Positions 1-8,625 of a stretch of 64,000 nucleotides of DNA are shown piece by piece. Under the pieces are notes generated by a model. It did not search any database. It was not told the DNA's origin and saw only the letters and a list, made by a program, of their open reading frames with translations. The position numbers and the translations under genes were made by a program. Within the stretch, counting starts at the first letter, position 1. Every line of letters begins with the position of its first letter. The DNA lies in NCBI RefSeq assembly GCF_014023275.1, contig NZ_CP054697.1, forward strand, positions 124,001 through 188,000. The letters are read 5' to 3'. This DNA is from Nostoc edaphicum CCNP1411 (GTDB taxonomy: Bacteria > Cyanobacteriota > Cyanobacteriia > Cyanobacteriales > Nostocaceae).

Positions 1-61
1 CACTCCACATTCCGTCACGATAACCTAGTGTATGATCAAAATCCCAAAATAGATATTTCAT
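1..61 (-). CDS. HAD-superfamily hydrolase, N-terminus only (runs off the window)
   Basis: The first 20 codons of a minus-strand gene are visible, reading MKYLFWDFDHTLGYRDGMWS. The hydrophobic strand followed by DFDHT is HAD motif I (DxDxT); the first Asp is the nucleophile in this phosphatase/dehalogenase family. The ATG begins 2 bases after the stop of the upstream flavoprotein gene, so the two are almost certainly co-transcribed. The substrate cannot be judged from this fragment. Confidence 0.7.
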   Translation of the reverse strand, partial: MKYLFWDFDHTLGYRDGMWS

Positions 62-63
62 AT

Positions 64-1773
64 TTATTTAACTGCTATATTGTAGGCTTCATGATGTAAA
101 TTTACGTCCACAATATAAGGATCTACAGGACGTTTAAACAATATCATTTGCTCTGATTCATCTTTTTTTAAGTTGACGTGACAAAACCACTCATCATCAT
201 TCTTTTCAGGATAATCTAAGCGGTAATGATAAAGTCCCCAACGAGTTTCTTGACGATATAAGGATGCTCTAGCTGCCATTTCTGCACAGTCTCTAATAAA
301 ATGAACTTCCAAAGAACGCATTAATTCATGGGGGTCACGAGCGCCCATTATATCTAATGTTTGTTGATATTGGACAAAATGTTTCAGACCAATCTCAATT
401 TTATTGCCTGATTTTGGTGGTTGCAGATAATCATTAACTAACCGTCTTAATTTGTATTCAACTTGAGTATGAGGTACACCATTGGGACGTGTTAATGGTG
501 CATAAATTCTGGCTTTTTCAGCTTCTAAAAAATCTGTATCTGGTTCGATAAAATCTAAATCTTCGATATATTCAATAGCATGAGTCCCGGCTATGCGACC
601 GAAAACAAATGCCCCAATCATATAATTATGCGGAACGCTGGCCATGTCTCCGGCTGCATATAAACCGGTGACAGTTGTTTGAGCGTTTTCATTCACCCAC
701 ACACCAGAAGCACTATGACCACTACATAAGCCAATTTCAGAAATGTGCATCTCTATGCCGTGGGTGCGGTAATCTTCATTTCTACCTTGATGAAACCGTT
801 CTCTACTTGGTCGTTCATTTGCCCAAAGTATGGATTCAATTTCGGCAATTGTATCTTCATCAAGATGGGTCATTTTGAGTTGGACTGGCCCTTTCCCAGA
901 ATTTAATTCTTTCCAGATTTCCAACATCATTTGACCACTCCAATAGTCGCAGCTAATGAAGCGATTTCCTTCGGCGTTGGCTGTATGTGCGCCAAAAGGC
1001 CCAGCAACATAAGCACAGGCGGGGCCGTTGTAGTCTTTGATTAAAGGATTAATTTGAAAACATTCAATATTACTAAGTTCTGCACCTGCATGATAAGCCA
1101 TTGAATAGCCATCCCCGGCATTAGTAGGATTTTCATAAGTGCCGTAGAGATAACCGGAAGCGGGTAATCCTAATCTGCCGCAAGCACCTGTACATAAAAT
1201 GACTGCTTTAGCTTGAATGACAATATAATCACCATTTCTGACATCAAATCCTACTGCACCAATAGCACGTCCTTCTTTGATTAATACGCGGGTTGCCATA
1301 ACGCGATTTGTCACTTTGACTTTGTGGCGTTTGACTTGGCGAGTGAGAATTGTTTTGAGGTCTTTTCCTTCTGGCATAGGTAAGACATATTTACCCACAC
1401 GATGCACTTGTTTTAGGTCATAGTTGCCTTGGGCATCTTTTTGAAATTTCACGCCCCAACTTTCTAATTCTTGGATAACTTCGTAACCTAATTTGCCTGT
1501 TTGATATACGGCTTTTTGGTTGACAATACCATCGTTAGCAAGGGTGATTTCGCGGACGTATTGTTCTGGGGTAGAATGACCGGGAATAACTGCGGTATTC
1601 ACTCCATCCATACCCATTGCGATCGCACCACTCCGTCGGATGTTAGCCTTTTCTAAGATCAGCACCTCTGCATCAGGATTGGCTTGTTTGGCTTTAATTC
1701 CAGCCATTGTACCGGCCGTACCGCCACCGATGACAAGTACATCCGTTTTTATTTGTTGGGTGTTGATGTCCAT
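64..1773 (-). CDS. FAD-dependent flavoprotein, fumarate reductase / adenylylsulfate reductase alpha-subunit family
   Basis: This 569-residue soluble flavoprotein has an N-terminal dinucleotide-binding motif, VLVIGGGTAGTMAG (residues 12-25). It also has the late FAD-binding segment typical of the succinate dehydrogenase/fumarate reductase/AprA family (GLYAAGDMASVPHNYMIGAF, about residues 375-395). No signal peptide is seen. It lies 26 bases downstream of a sulfonate-type substrate-binding lipoprotein gene and 2 bases upstream of a HAD gene, which looks like one operon. That context suggests oxidation or reduction of an imported organosulfur compound, but this is inference: the sequence does not separate AprA-like from fumarate-reductase-like activity. 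No ferredoxin-like partner is visible in the window. Confidence 0.75.
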   Translation of the reverse strand: MDINTQQIKTDVLVIGGGTAGTMAGIKAKQANPDAEVLILEKANIRRSGAIAMGMDGVNTAVIPGHSTPEQYVREITLANDGIVNQKAVYQTGKLGYEVIQELESWGVKFQKDAQGNYDLKQVHRVGKYVLPMPEGKDLKTILTRQVKRHKVKVTNRVMATRVLIKEGRAIGAVGFDVRNGDYIVIQAKAVILCTGACGRLGLPASGYLYGTYENPTNAGDGYSMAYHAGAELSNIECFQINPLIKDYNGPACAYVAGPFGAHTANAEGNRFISCDYWSGQMMLEIWKELNSGKGPVQLKMTHLDEDTIAEIESILWANERPSRERFHQGRNEDYRTHGIEMHISEIGLCSGHSASGVWVNENAQTTVTGLYAAGDMASVPHNYMIGAFVFGRIAGTHAIEYIEDLDFIEPDTDFLEAEKARIYAPLTRPNGVPHTQVEYKLRRLVNDYLQPPKSGNKIEIGLKHFVQYQQTLDIMGARDPHELMRSLEVHFIRDCAEMAARASLYRQETRWGLYHYRLDYPEKNDDEWFCHVNLKKDESEQMILFKRPVDPYIVDVNLHHEAYNIAVK

Positions 1774-1799
1774 AAGCTTTTGGGAGTAGAGAGGGACTT

Positions 1800-2858
1800 C
1801 TAAGATTTATTACCGTTCCAAACAATATCTTTGACTTGGATTTGCTTAGGAACTAGCTTGATTTTGTAAAAAGTATCGGCAATGTTTTGTTGCTGAGTGA
1901 TTACTTCATCTGTTAGCGGTAAAACACCATACTTTCGTCGTTTTTCGGCAATTTCTAATGCTGCTGCGGGAATACCTAACTCTGGTTCTAAAAACTTGGC
2001 AACTTCTGCTGGATTATTTGTTGCCCATTTATCTACAATGCTTACTTCATCTAACAGGGTTTTCAACAAATCTGGGTGAGATTTAACAAACTCTTGACGC
2101 GCAAGATAGTAACCCCGATTCGGTGCTAAATTTGTTGCATCTGTTAATTTTCTAACCTTTGTGTCGTGTTCAACTGCTGCTAGGTAAGGGTCCCAAATTG
2201 CCCAAGCATCAACATTACCACCAGTAAATGCAGCACGGGCATCTGCTGGTGTTAGATGTGCTGGTTGAATGTCACTATACTTTAATCCGGCAGCTTCTAC
2301 AGCTTTGACAACAAGATAGTTACTGTTCGAGCCTTTAGCAAAGGCTACTTTTTTCCCTTTAAGGTCAGCAACCGTTTTAATTGGTGAATCTTTAGGTACA
2401 ATAATTGCTTCAGCTTTGGGACTCCAAGGATCGTAAGCAACATAAACCAAGGGAGTACCTCCGGCTTGGGCAAATATTGGTGGTGATTCACCTGTATAGC
2501 CAAAGTCAATACTACCTGCGTTCATTGCTTCTAGCATCGGTGGGCCGGCGGGAAATTCTGCCCATGTCACCGAAGCACCAGCAGTCGTTAAAGTTTTTGC
2601 TAAATTACCTCGGTTTTTGAGAGCGCTGAGAATAGTCGCCGCTTTTTGATAGCCGATACGAACTACCACACCTTGTTTTGCTGTCTGTGTTGCTACAGAA
2701 TTACCTGTATTGGTGGCAGAACACGCAGATATCACAAAAGTCAAACTTAACCCACAGGTAAAGAATAAGGCAAATATGCCAATTCTGGATATTTCATAAT
2801 TTTGAAGAAGGCTGCTGACAATCTTCATCAGTCGATTTGGTAAATACTTAGTGAGCAT
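1800..2858 (-). CDS. ABC transporter substrate-binding lipoprotein, aliphatic sulfonate type (SsuA-like)
   Basis: This 352-residue protein would bind a small organic anion, probably a sulfonate, outside the inner membrane. The N-terminus has a hydrophobic stretch ending in a lipobox, FVISAC, with Cys46 as the lipidation site. An internal ATG at residue 11 gives a more usual signal peptide and may be the true start; neither ATG has a good ribosome-binding site. The rest follows the SsuA/TauA/NrtA fold, including VVRIGYQKAA, the PAGPPMLEAMNAGSIDFGY segment and the DAWAIWDPY segment. No permease or ATPase gene is present nearby, so the protein either uses a transporter encoded elsewhere or the operon has been lost. 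The following flavoprotein and HAD genes are probably in the same transcript. Confidence 0.8.
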   Translation of the reverse strand: MLTKYLPNRLMKIVSSLLQNYEISRIGIFALFFTCGLSLTFVISACSATNTGNSVATQTAKQGVVVRIGYQKAATILSALKNRGNLAKTLTTAGASVTWAEFPAGPPMLEAMNAGSIDFGYTGESPPIFAQAGGTPLVYVAYDPWSPKAEAIIVPKDSPIKTVADLKGKKVAFAKGSNSNYLVVKAVEAAGLKYSDIQPAHLTPADARAAFTGGNVDAWAIWDPYLAAVEHDTKVRKLTDATNLAPNRGYYLARQEFVKSHPDLLKTLLDEVSIVDKWATNNPAEVAKFLEPELGIPAAALEIAEKRRKYGVLPLTDEVITQQQNIADTFYKIKLVPKQIQVKDIVWNGNKS

Positions 2859-2997
2859 AAGTACATTTAAACTACAATCAATATAAATACTACGATAATT
2901 CGGGCAATTTACCGTATTTTGCTCATAGAATATTCACATAGATAAGCCGCAAATGCAAGCTCCAAAAATTGTGATCGCATTCCTTAGTGTGTATTAG

Positions 2998-3234
2998 CTA
3001 GCTGTTGAACTTTTTCTCCAAATCTTCCTTTGCCCTTAGAAGACTGAGAGAACCAAACTTTTGATGACCAATACGAACTACCTTTTCTGGGTCTTGACCT
3101 ATGCTAAATGACGGCATAGATGCGTAAATTACCGAATTATTTGGAGAACAAGCAGAAATTATCAAACTCAAGCTGAGACTAACAGCAAATAGAAAGGTAA
3201 ATGTTTTGTTTGAATGCTGTTTGAATAAACCTAT
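2998..3234 (-). pseudogene. Remnant of another sulfonate-binding lipoprotein (N-terminus only)
   Basis: On the minus strand an open frame without a start codon (ATA where ATG would be expected) encodes a hydrophobic segment and lipobox (SLIISACSPNNS). A mature start follows, PEKVVRIGHQKFGSLSLLR, which matches the VVRIGYQKAA region of the neighbouring lipoprotein gene. The frame stops at FNS, about 78 codons in, so more than three quarters of the protein is missing. It looks like a decayed paralogue left beside the intact gene. Confidence 0.7.
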
Positions 3235-3538
3235 CTATAATTTTGTGGAATTTTAATACAAGTGCAGAAAAAACATCCTGATTTATAAACATTTTGCCCT
3301 TAATTTAAAATATGGAAAATTTATACTTAAAAAGTATTAAAGGCTTAACTAACTTTCATTAGAATTATTGAGAGTATTACAAACTACAGTAAGCTGACGA
3401 ATTTAAGGTAGTATCTAGCTAAAGAATGATATCTTTCTGCTTCAATTATTGTTTTCTGAGAGTGATGGAAGAGCGCTAACTAGGGGAAAAGCGTTGTATG
3501 TTGAGTACAGGACTTACGCAAAATAATAGAAAAACGAA

Positions 3539-3585
3539 CGCATACTCCTACGGGGATCTTGCTACGCGCAGCGTCTCGTAAGAGT
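3539..3585. repeat. Dispersed palindromic GC-rich repeat
   Basis: A GC-rich stretch in an AT-rich intergenic region contains the core CCTACGGGGATCTTGCTACG. The same core occurs in reverse orientation at about 35831-35851. It continues into GCAGCGTCTCGTAAGAG, a motif related to repeats at 6855-6890 and 45461-45484. The rest of the gap from 2859 to 3655 holds only the lipoprotein remnant and AT-rich sequence. Confidence 0.6.
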
Positions 3586-3655
3586 TGTACACAAAGAAAT
3601 GAGAGTTTCAGAGAGTTATTGCGTAAGTCTTACCAATAAAGAGATAACGTAACTA

Positions 3656-5986
3656 TTGATTCTAGCTAAAACCGCCATGAACCCTAGTTTTTTAACTGCC
3701 CATACTACAACCGCGATCGCTATTGTTGGCGGAGGTTTTAGTGGTTCTCTAGTTGCTACCCACCTATTGAAAACTGCTAGTCAACCCCTCACCATTAAGC
3801 TGATTGAGCGTAGCGATCAAATTGGCAAGGGAATCGCCTACAGCACAGATACCAACTGTCATTTGCTAAATGTATCGGCAGGCAACATGAGTGCATTTGC
3901 CCATGATCCAGGGCATTTGTTACGTTGGCTTCAGCACAACCGCGATGAGTTAACAGTATTTTTTTCAGAAGAAGTAAATGCCAGTACCTTCATACCTCGT
4001 AAGGTTTATGGTTTATACATTCAATCGGTTTTAGCAGAAGCAGAAGCCACAGCACCCAGTGATGTGCGACTAGAACGCTTGACCGATGAAGTGGTAGGAG
4101 TACAGCCTGAAGAAAAAGGCGCAATGATTTCTCTACGTAGTGGTCGCTGTTTTGCGGCAGACAGAGTTGTGTTGGCATTGGGGAACTCACCTTCTGCACC
4201 CCCCGCTATTCAAAACCCAAATAGTAATGATGATTATCTGCGGAATGCTTGGTCAGCCGATGCCCTAGCAGACCTTGATGCTGATGCACCTGTGTTGCTA
4301 ATTGGTACGGGGCTGACAATGGTGGATATGGTTCTATCTCTGAGCGATCGCCAACATCGGGGTAAAATTTATGCTGTGTCCCGACGAGGATTATTTCCCC
4401 TCAAACATCAAGCGGCTCAACCTTATCCCTGCTTCTTGACGCTAGAAAATTCACCAAAAAGTGTGCGTTCCTGGTTACGTCGGCTACGTGCCGAGGTGGA
4501 AATTGCTGCTGCCCAAGGCTACGACTGGCGAGCAGTAATTGATTCTCTGCGCCCCATAAATCAGAAAATCTGGCAAAAACTACCGACGGAGGAACAGCAA
4601 CGTTTTTTGCGTCATTTGACACCCTATTGGGACGTGCATCGTCACCGCATTGCCCCAGAAGTAGCAAATGTTGTCACTGAAATGCTAGATTCTGGTCAAC
4701 TCACCATCTCTGCTGGGCGGATTCGGGAATATCTTGCTTTACCTGATGGTGTAGCAGTGACTGTATCCCAACGCAAAACCCAAACTAATCATACCTTCCA
4801 CGTTCGCCGGGTGGTGAATTGTACAGGGGTGGCAGCAGATTATCGCCGATCGCCTCATCCTTTGATTACTAATTTGCGATCGCAGAAATTAATTCGCCCC
4901 AATGCCATCGGTTTAGGATTAGATACAGATACCCACGGTGCTTTGTATGCAGCAGACGGTAACGTTTCGACGCTGTTTTATACCTTGGGAACCCCGCGCA
5001 AAGGCGACTTGTGGGAAACTATCGCCGTTCCAGAATTACGGGGACAGGCGCAGGAATTATCTAAGGCGTTGTTGCAGTCGCTACCAGTGCGTGTGCGCCC
5101 TATTCCAACGATGCCTTTGTTAAACGATGGCAGTGCAGAGATACCGCAGTCAACTTTCTTATTTCGGCAATTTTTTGACCCTGCAACTAGTAGTTATACT
5201 TACTTAATTGGCGATCGGCAGACAGGAGATGCTGTTCTAGTCGATCCTGTATTAGAGCAAGTTGACCGCGATTTGGAATCATTGGATGAACTGGGATTAA
5301 AGCTACGCTACTGTCTAGAAACTCACCTTCATGCCGATCACATCACAGGGGCAGGTAAACTGAGGCAACAAACAGGTTGTGAGGTGATTGTTCCTCAAAA
5401 TACTGCTGTGACAAAAGCCGATCGCTCCCTTGTCGGTGGCGAAATCTTAGAGGTGGGATCGGTAATCATCGAAACGATTTTCACACCAGGACACAGCGCT
5501 AGTCACATAGCATATTTGGTGAACAAAACACATCTGTTAACTGGTGATGCCTTATTTATTCGTGGTTGTGGACGCACAGATTTTCAGGGGGGCGATCCTG
5601 GAACCTTATACGATGTGGTGACACAACGCTTATTCACCTTGCCAGATGAGACTTTGGTGTATCCTGCCCATGACTATAAAGGGCGCACTGTTTCCACCAT
5701 TGGCGAAGAAAAGCGGCTTAATCCTAGATTTAGCGTTCGCGGAGCGACTCGGAACGAGTATCGCAGTCGCAGCCAATTTATTACCATCATGAATAATCTC
5801 AAATTGAGTTATCCCCAGAAGATGAATGCAACAGTACCGGCGAATGAATACTGTGGTGATTTTATTCCTCAAGAAAGCTTAGACCAAGCTACGAGTTCGG
5901 CAACAGATGAAGAACAGAAACAAATAGAACTCACAGTTATGACTAATACAGAAATTTACAATGATTACTTTGCTATGTATATCTAG
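3656..5986 (+). CDS. Fusion: FAD/NAD(P)-binding oxidoreductase + persulfide dioxygenase-like metallo-beta-lactamase
   Basis: This 776-residue protein has two domains. Residues about 20-470 form an FAD/NAD(P)-binding domain, starting IAIVGGGFSGSLVATHLL and resembling the single-domain cyanobacterial oxidoreductases. Residues about 500-765 form an ETHE1/Blh-type metallo-beta-lactamase: the metal motif THLHADH lies at about 556-562, and GHSASH, LLTGDALFIRGCGRTDFQGG and YPAHDYKG follow. ETHE1 relatives oxidise glutathione persulfide to sulfite with non-haem iron. The fusion suggests coupled electron transfer and persulfide or sulfite chemistry, fitting the sulfonate-binding genes nearby. The TTG at 3656 or the ATG at 3677 could be the start; MNPSFLTAHTT from 3677 looks more natural. 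An in-frame repeat interrupts the C-terminal domain (see 5731-5764). Confidence 0.8.
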   Translation: MILAKTAMNPSFLTAHTTTAIAIVGGGFSGSLVATHLLKTASQPLTIKLIERSDQIGKGIAYSTDTNCHLLNVSAGNMSAFAHDPGHLLRWLQHNRDELTVFFSEEVNASTFIPRKVYGLYIQSVLAEAEATAPSDVRLERLTDEVVGVQPEEKGAMISLRSGRCFAADRVVLALGNSPSAPPAIQNPNSNDDYLRNAWSADALADLDADAPVLLIGTGLTMVDMVLSLSDRQHRGKIYAVSRRGLFPLKHQAAQPYPCFLTLENSPKSVRSWLRRLRAEVEIAAAQGYDWRAVIDSLRPINQKIWQKLPTEEQQRFLRHLTPYWDVHRHRIAPEVANVVTEMLDSGQLTISAGRIREYLALPDGVAVTVSQRKTQTNHTFHVRRVVNCTGVAADYRRSPHPLITNLRSQKLIRPNAIGLGLDTDTHGALYAADGNVSTLFYTLGTPRKGDLWETIAVPELRGQAQELSKALLQSLPVRVRPIPTMPLLNDGSAEIPQSTFLFRQFFDPATSSYTYLIGDRQTGDAVLVDPVLEQVDRDLESLDELGLKLRYCLETHLHADHITGAGKLRQQTGCEVIVPQNTAVTKADRSLVGGEILEVGSVIIETIFTPGHSASHIAYLVNKTHLLTGDALFIRGCGRTDFQGGDPGTLYDVVTQRLFTLPDETLVYPAHDYKGRTVSTIGEEKRLNPRFSVRGATRNEYRSRSQFITIMNNLKLSYPQKMNATVPANEYCGDFIPQESLDQATSSATDEEQKQIELTVMTNTEIYNDYFAMYI
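5731..5764. repeat. Palindromic repeat inserted in frame inside the metallo-beta-lactamase domain
   Basis: The bases GCGTTCGCGGAGCG begin a GC-rich repeat of the kind seen between genes in this window (compare 6855-6890). Here it is translated as SVRGATRNEYR, at about residues 692-702. In ETHE1-type enzymes the surrounding segment normally runs NPR(L)..SR..FI.IMNNL without such an insertion. The reading frame is kept, so the protein may tolerate a surface loop here. Confidence 0.6.
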
Positions 5987-5989
5987 AGC

Positions 5990-6085
5990 AGAGTGAAAAT
6001 CAAGGGCTAGTGAGGCACTGAGTCCACTACCAGCCCCAACAATCAATGTAATATTTGTTTGGCATACCCCCAATTTCTCCCTCAA
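5990..6085 (-). pseudogene. Short remnant of a short-chain dehydrogenase N-terminus
   Basis: On the minus strand an ATG at 6085 starts MREKLGVCQTNITLIVGAGSGLSASLA. The GxxxGxG-like pattern and preceding beta-strand resemble the NAD(P)-binding start of short-chain dehydrogenases. Similarity stops within about 34 codons, where the frame runs into the 3' end of the fusion gene on the other strand. It is probably debris. The following 190 bases up to the CadD fragment hold no convincing gene. Confidence 0.4.
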
Positions 6086-6276
6086 ATGATTAACACAACA
6101 AACAATTTACTAAAGCTGTACTAAACAAGCTCCTGACTTTTAGTCAACCATGCTCCACGGTTCGAGCAAAAAATTCCTGCAAGACAGGGCAGAACAAATC
6201 CTAGAGTAGTCAAAAAACCTCGTCCAAAGTTTCCATCTAGAAAACCAATCCACATTCTACTTTCGCTAGTTTTTTA

Positions 6277-6639
6277 TCTCCTCAGGCTTATAGTGTGGCG
6301 GCTATTACTATCGCCAACGGCAGTAATAATGTAGGCATTTATATGCCCTTATTTGCTAATAGTACTTTTTCTGAGTTGCTAGTGATTATTGCAGTCTTCT
6401 TGTTACTGGTAGGTGTTTGGTGTTACGTAGCTTATAGATTAACCTGTCAGAAGTCGCTCGCAAATTTGCTAACCCGTTACGGCAATAATTTTGTTCCTTT
6501 TGTCTTGATAGGTTTAGGTGTGTTTATTATCTTAGACAGTGCTTCATTGACTCCAACTGCTTTGACAGCTACTTGTCTATGTTTAATGGGACTAATCAAA
6601 ATAATCCAAACTTCTAAATTCAAAGCACAAAGTTTGTAA
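6277..6639 (+). pseudogene. C-terminal half of a CadD-family transporter (5' end missing)
   Basis: The translation SPQAYSVAAITIANGSNNVGIYMPLF lines up with DPQTYRVSSVTIANGGNNLGIYIPLF in the intact CadD-like gene at 10099. The match extends 18 bases upstream of the first usable GTG (6295), which shows that the N-terminal half has been lost. Two to three hydrophobic segments remain. CadD proteins are membrane exporters first described in cadmium resistance. A 120-residue half is unlikely to work alone. Confidence 0.65.
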
Positions 6640-7014
6640 TTTTCAAGGGATATGAAAAAATTTCCCCTTTATCAAAAATTATGCAAAAATATTGAAAAAG
6701 CTTCTTTAAGCGCTTACCAGTAATAAAATGCTCCGCCGTCGCTTTTGCCTTGAAGGCGAAAGCGCCAAAGATATAGTCGTGTAGCCAAAATATCCTTGAT
6801 ACGGTGAGGCAGCGCGCAGAAAGGGGGTTTCCCTCATGAGCGACTGCGGAACCTCGTTTGCGGAGCGTCTCCGCAGGAAAAGGGGCGGGGCTTTTTATTT
6901 CTTGAATCTCCCTTATGTTGGCAATAATTTTGCTTTTTAACTCTTTTACTCAAGTGTTAAGCAGCTAAAAGCTTCCTTCGCTGATTACAAAAATCTCAAA
7001 CCAGGGAGAAAAAT
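6640..7014. repeat. Intergenic region with GC-rich palindromic repeats
   Basis: No gene is seen. Positions about 6730-6900 are a patchwork of GC-rich inverted motifs, including CTTTTGCCTTGAAGGCGAAAG and GTTTGCGGAGCGTCTCCGC. They match the repeat family found elsewhere in the window. The last 100 bases carry the leader of the exported-protein gene, with CAGGGAG as its ribosome-binding site. Confidence 0.5.
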
Positions 7015-7638
7015 ATGCAGTTCATCAAAATTATTCTTGTCGCTCTCGTGTTTATTGTGAATTTGACAATTGCTCAACCTTCTTGGGCAGGCAAAGATTT
7101 CACCAAAGGAACTGATTATGCTGAGGTAACTCAGGAACTCAATCAACTTTTAAATCTGAAAGATAACCCTGAACAAGCTGGCTATACACCTGAGCAATTT
7201 CAAGCCCGACTATCACAATTGCAGTCTCAGAAATATGTGATCGAAACAGCTAGAAAACGAGCGCAGTGCTTTAATCAAACCGGTAAAACTTTGGGTATCT
7301 ACGCCAATAAACCGAAAAAATATCCAACTCAACTTTACTTCTTAGCAGCAGGGGAAATTACAGATGATGATTGGGATTGTGATGGTATCTACATACCCGC
7401 AGGTACTCAGGTAGTTTTAAGTCCTAATACTGAAGTACAAGAGTTAACCCAACCCATTGCTGTCAAGTTTGTCGATGGTACACAGTCCATTGCTAAAACT
7501 AATCCAGCTACTGGTGCAATTGAATTGAATGTTGCACCTGCCAAAGTCTTCAAAGCTGGTGAAGGCAACTGGTTGCTACCTACGTTATCTCAGGCAGATA
7601 TTGACGCGCAAGTTCCTAGTCCACAAATCATTGACTAA
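7015..7638 (+). CDS. Exported protein of unknown function
   Basis: This is a 207-residue protein. Residues 1-25 form a classical signal peptide (hydrophobic core ILVALVFIVNLTIA, cleavage probably after QPSWA). The mature part is hydrophilic, with two cysteines (in RAQCFN and DWDCDG) that could form a disulfide. I recognise no known domain. The ATG is preceded by CAGGGAGAAAAAT, a good ribosome-binding site. A strong terminator follows, so it is probably a single-gene transcript. Confidence 0.7.
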   Translation: MQFIKIILVALVFIVNLTIAQPSWAGKDFTKGTDYAEVTQELNQLLNLKDNPEQAGYTPEQFQARLSQLQSQKYVIETARKRAQCFNQTGKTLGIYANKPKKYPTQLYFLAAGEITDDDWDCDGIYIPAGTQVVLSPNTEVQELTQPIAVKFVDGTQSIAKTNPATGAIELNVAPAKVFKAGEGNWLLPTLSQADIDAQVPSPQIID

Positions 7639-7704
7639 TGTTTGCTAGGCATTCAATTTTGATGCGATAAGCGCGTCAATTCTAATTCTACTAAATAATA
7701 CTTT

Positions 7705-7730
7705 ACCCCTCCTAACCAAGAGGGGTTTTT
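7705..7730 (+). terminator. Rho-independent terminator
   Basis: A 7-bp stem, ACCCCTC paired with GAGGGGT, has an 8-base loop and is followed by a T-run. It sits 67 bases after the stop of the exported-protein gene. Confidence 0.8.
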
Positions 7731-7769
7731 AATTAATAGGAGATTGAAGAGCAATTTTAATATAGTTAG

Positions 7770-7940
7770 CGACGAATTAGTGGACGTAAATCAACCGCCG
7801 AATTGCGTGATTTTGGGCAATATCAAGTTCTCTTCATCGCTGAAAATGAAAAACAGCTACTTGCACAAATTCAGCAAGTACCTATAACTGAGTATAAAAC
7901 TCAACGCCGTAGATTAGCTTTGGCAGAAGTTCCTCACTAA
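7770..7940 (+). pseudogene. Unidentified coding remnant
   Basis: An open frame without a start codon encodes KSTAELRDFGQYQVLFIAEN and further residues, ending at ALAEVPH. Its composition is protein-like but no family is recognised. It lies between a terminator and a transposase remnant, so it is probably the 3' end of a lost gene. Confidence 0.3.
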
Positions 7941-8304
7941 CAAAAACGTCGCCTTCGTCGTCATCCAGTTCGCACAATACAAACTTTGCTCAAATAGTTC
8001 AGATGGGAATACTAAAAATCTTTCAGAAAAAGATTGTTGGGCAACTTTAGTAACAGGACACCATAATAAACCTTCTCGTGCTAACAGACGATTCAACTCT
8101 TGAATGCCAGGGATTTTCGCCACAACAGTGTTAAAACTGCTGCCACCATTAAGGATAAATTTAGAACTCTGTCTCGTAATCCTAACTGTTTATAATATTT
8201 TTGTTGGGCAAAAACTGCTGGGGTTAATAAAGCTTTTAAGTGTTTAGCAATCGCTTCATTATCTATAGTAGGAGTATTATGTCGGTGTGGGTGGTCAGAA
8301 TTTT
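7914..8304 (-). pseudogene. IS4-type transposase, N-terminal fragment with a frameshift
   Basis: On the minus strand one frame reads ALLTPAVFAQQKYYKQLGLR and then LMVAAVLTLLWRK. The reading then shifts to IPGIQELNRLLAREGLLWCP and VAQQSFSERFLVFPSELFEQ. Together this is the N-terminal region of a DDE transposase of the IS4 superfamily common in cyanobacteria. There is no start codon, one frameshift at about 8120, and no catalytic domain. The remaining gap to 8625 holds the inverted-repeat element at 8447 and nothing else convincing. Confidence 0.6.
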
Positions 8305-8446
8305 GTTTTGGTCACTTGGGAATGGTGGGAAACTAAACTTTTCATTACCTCATTTGATAATTGAATTTACCTAAAAAGTGAGCCTCACATTTTACAAAGT
8401 TATTCTCTAGTTACAATACTTTTTTTACCCTATTTAAGTTGTCAAA

Positions 8447-8530
8447 GCCCTTAATAAGAATGATAATAAAATAGAGGGGGAGGTGTCGCTCCCTCGTCCC
8501 CCCATACACAATTATCATTCTTATTAAGGC
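8447..8530. mobile_element. 84-bp inverted-repeat element (MITE-like), with Fur-box-like arms
   Basis: Two 20-21-bp arms, CCTTAATAAGAATGATAAT and its reverse complement, are separated by a 43-bp centre that can itself fold (GGGGGAGG against CCTCGTCCCCC). The arms differ by one base in length. The size and structure fit a miniature transposable element. The arm sequence also resembles half of a Fur-type iron box (GATAAT/ATTATC), so a regulatory role cannot be excluded. Confidence 0.5.
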
Positions 8531-8625
8531 TATTTTGAGTATTTTAACTGATTGACAAAAGGCACTTTATCTTAAATTCTCGCCGATGGCTATAGATTAA
8601 TCTAACTTTCTAATTAAGAATTATT

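Noticed and set aside
6100..6265. A 44-codon minus-strand frame (MWIGFLDGNFGRGFLTTLGF...) between the SDR remnant and the CadD fragment
   Set aside because: Hydrophobic and open, but with no ribosome-binding site or recognisable family, in a region of gene debris; too weak to annotate.
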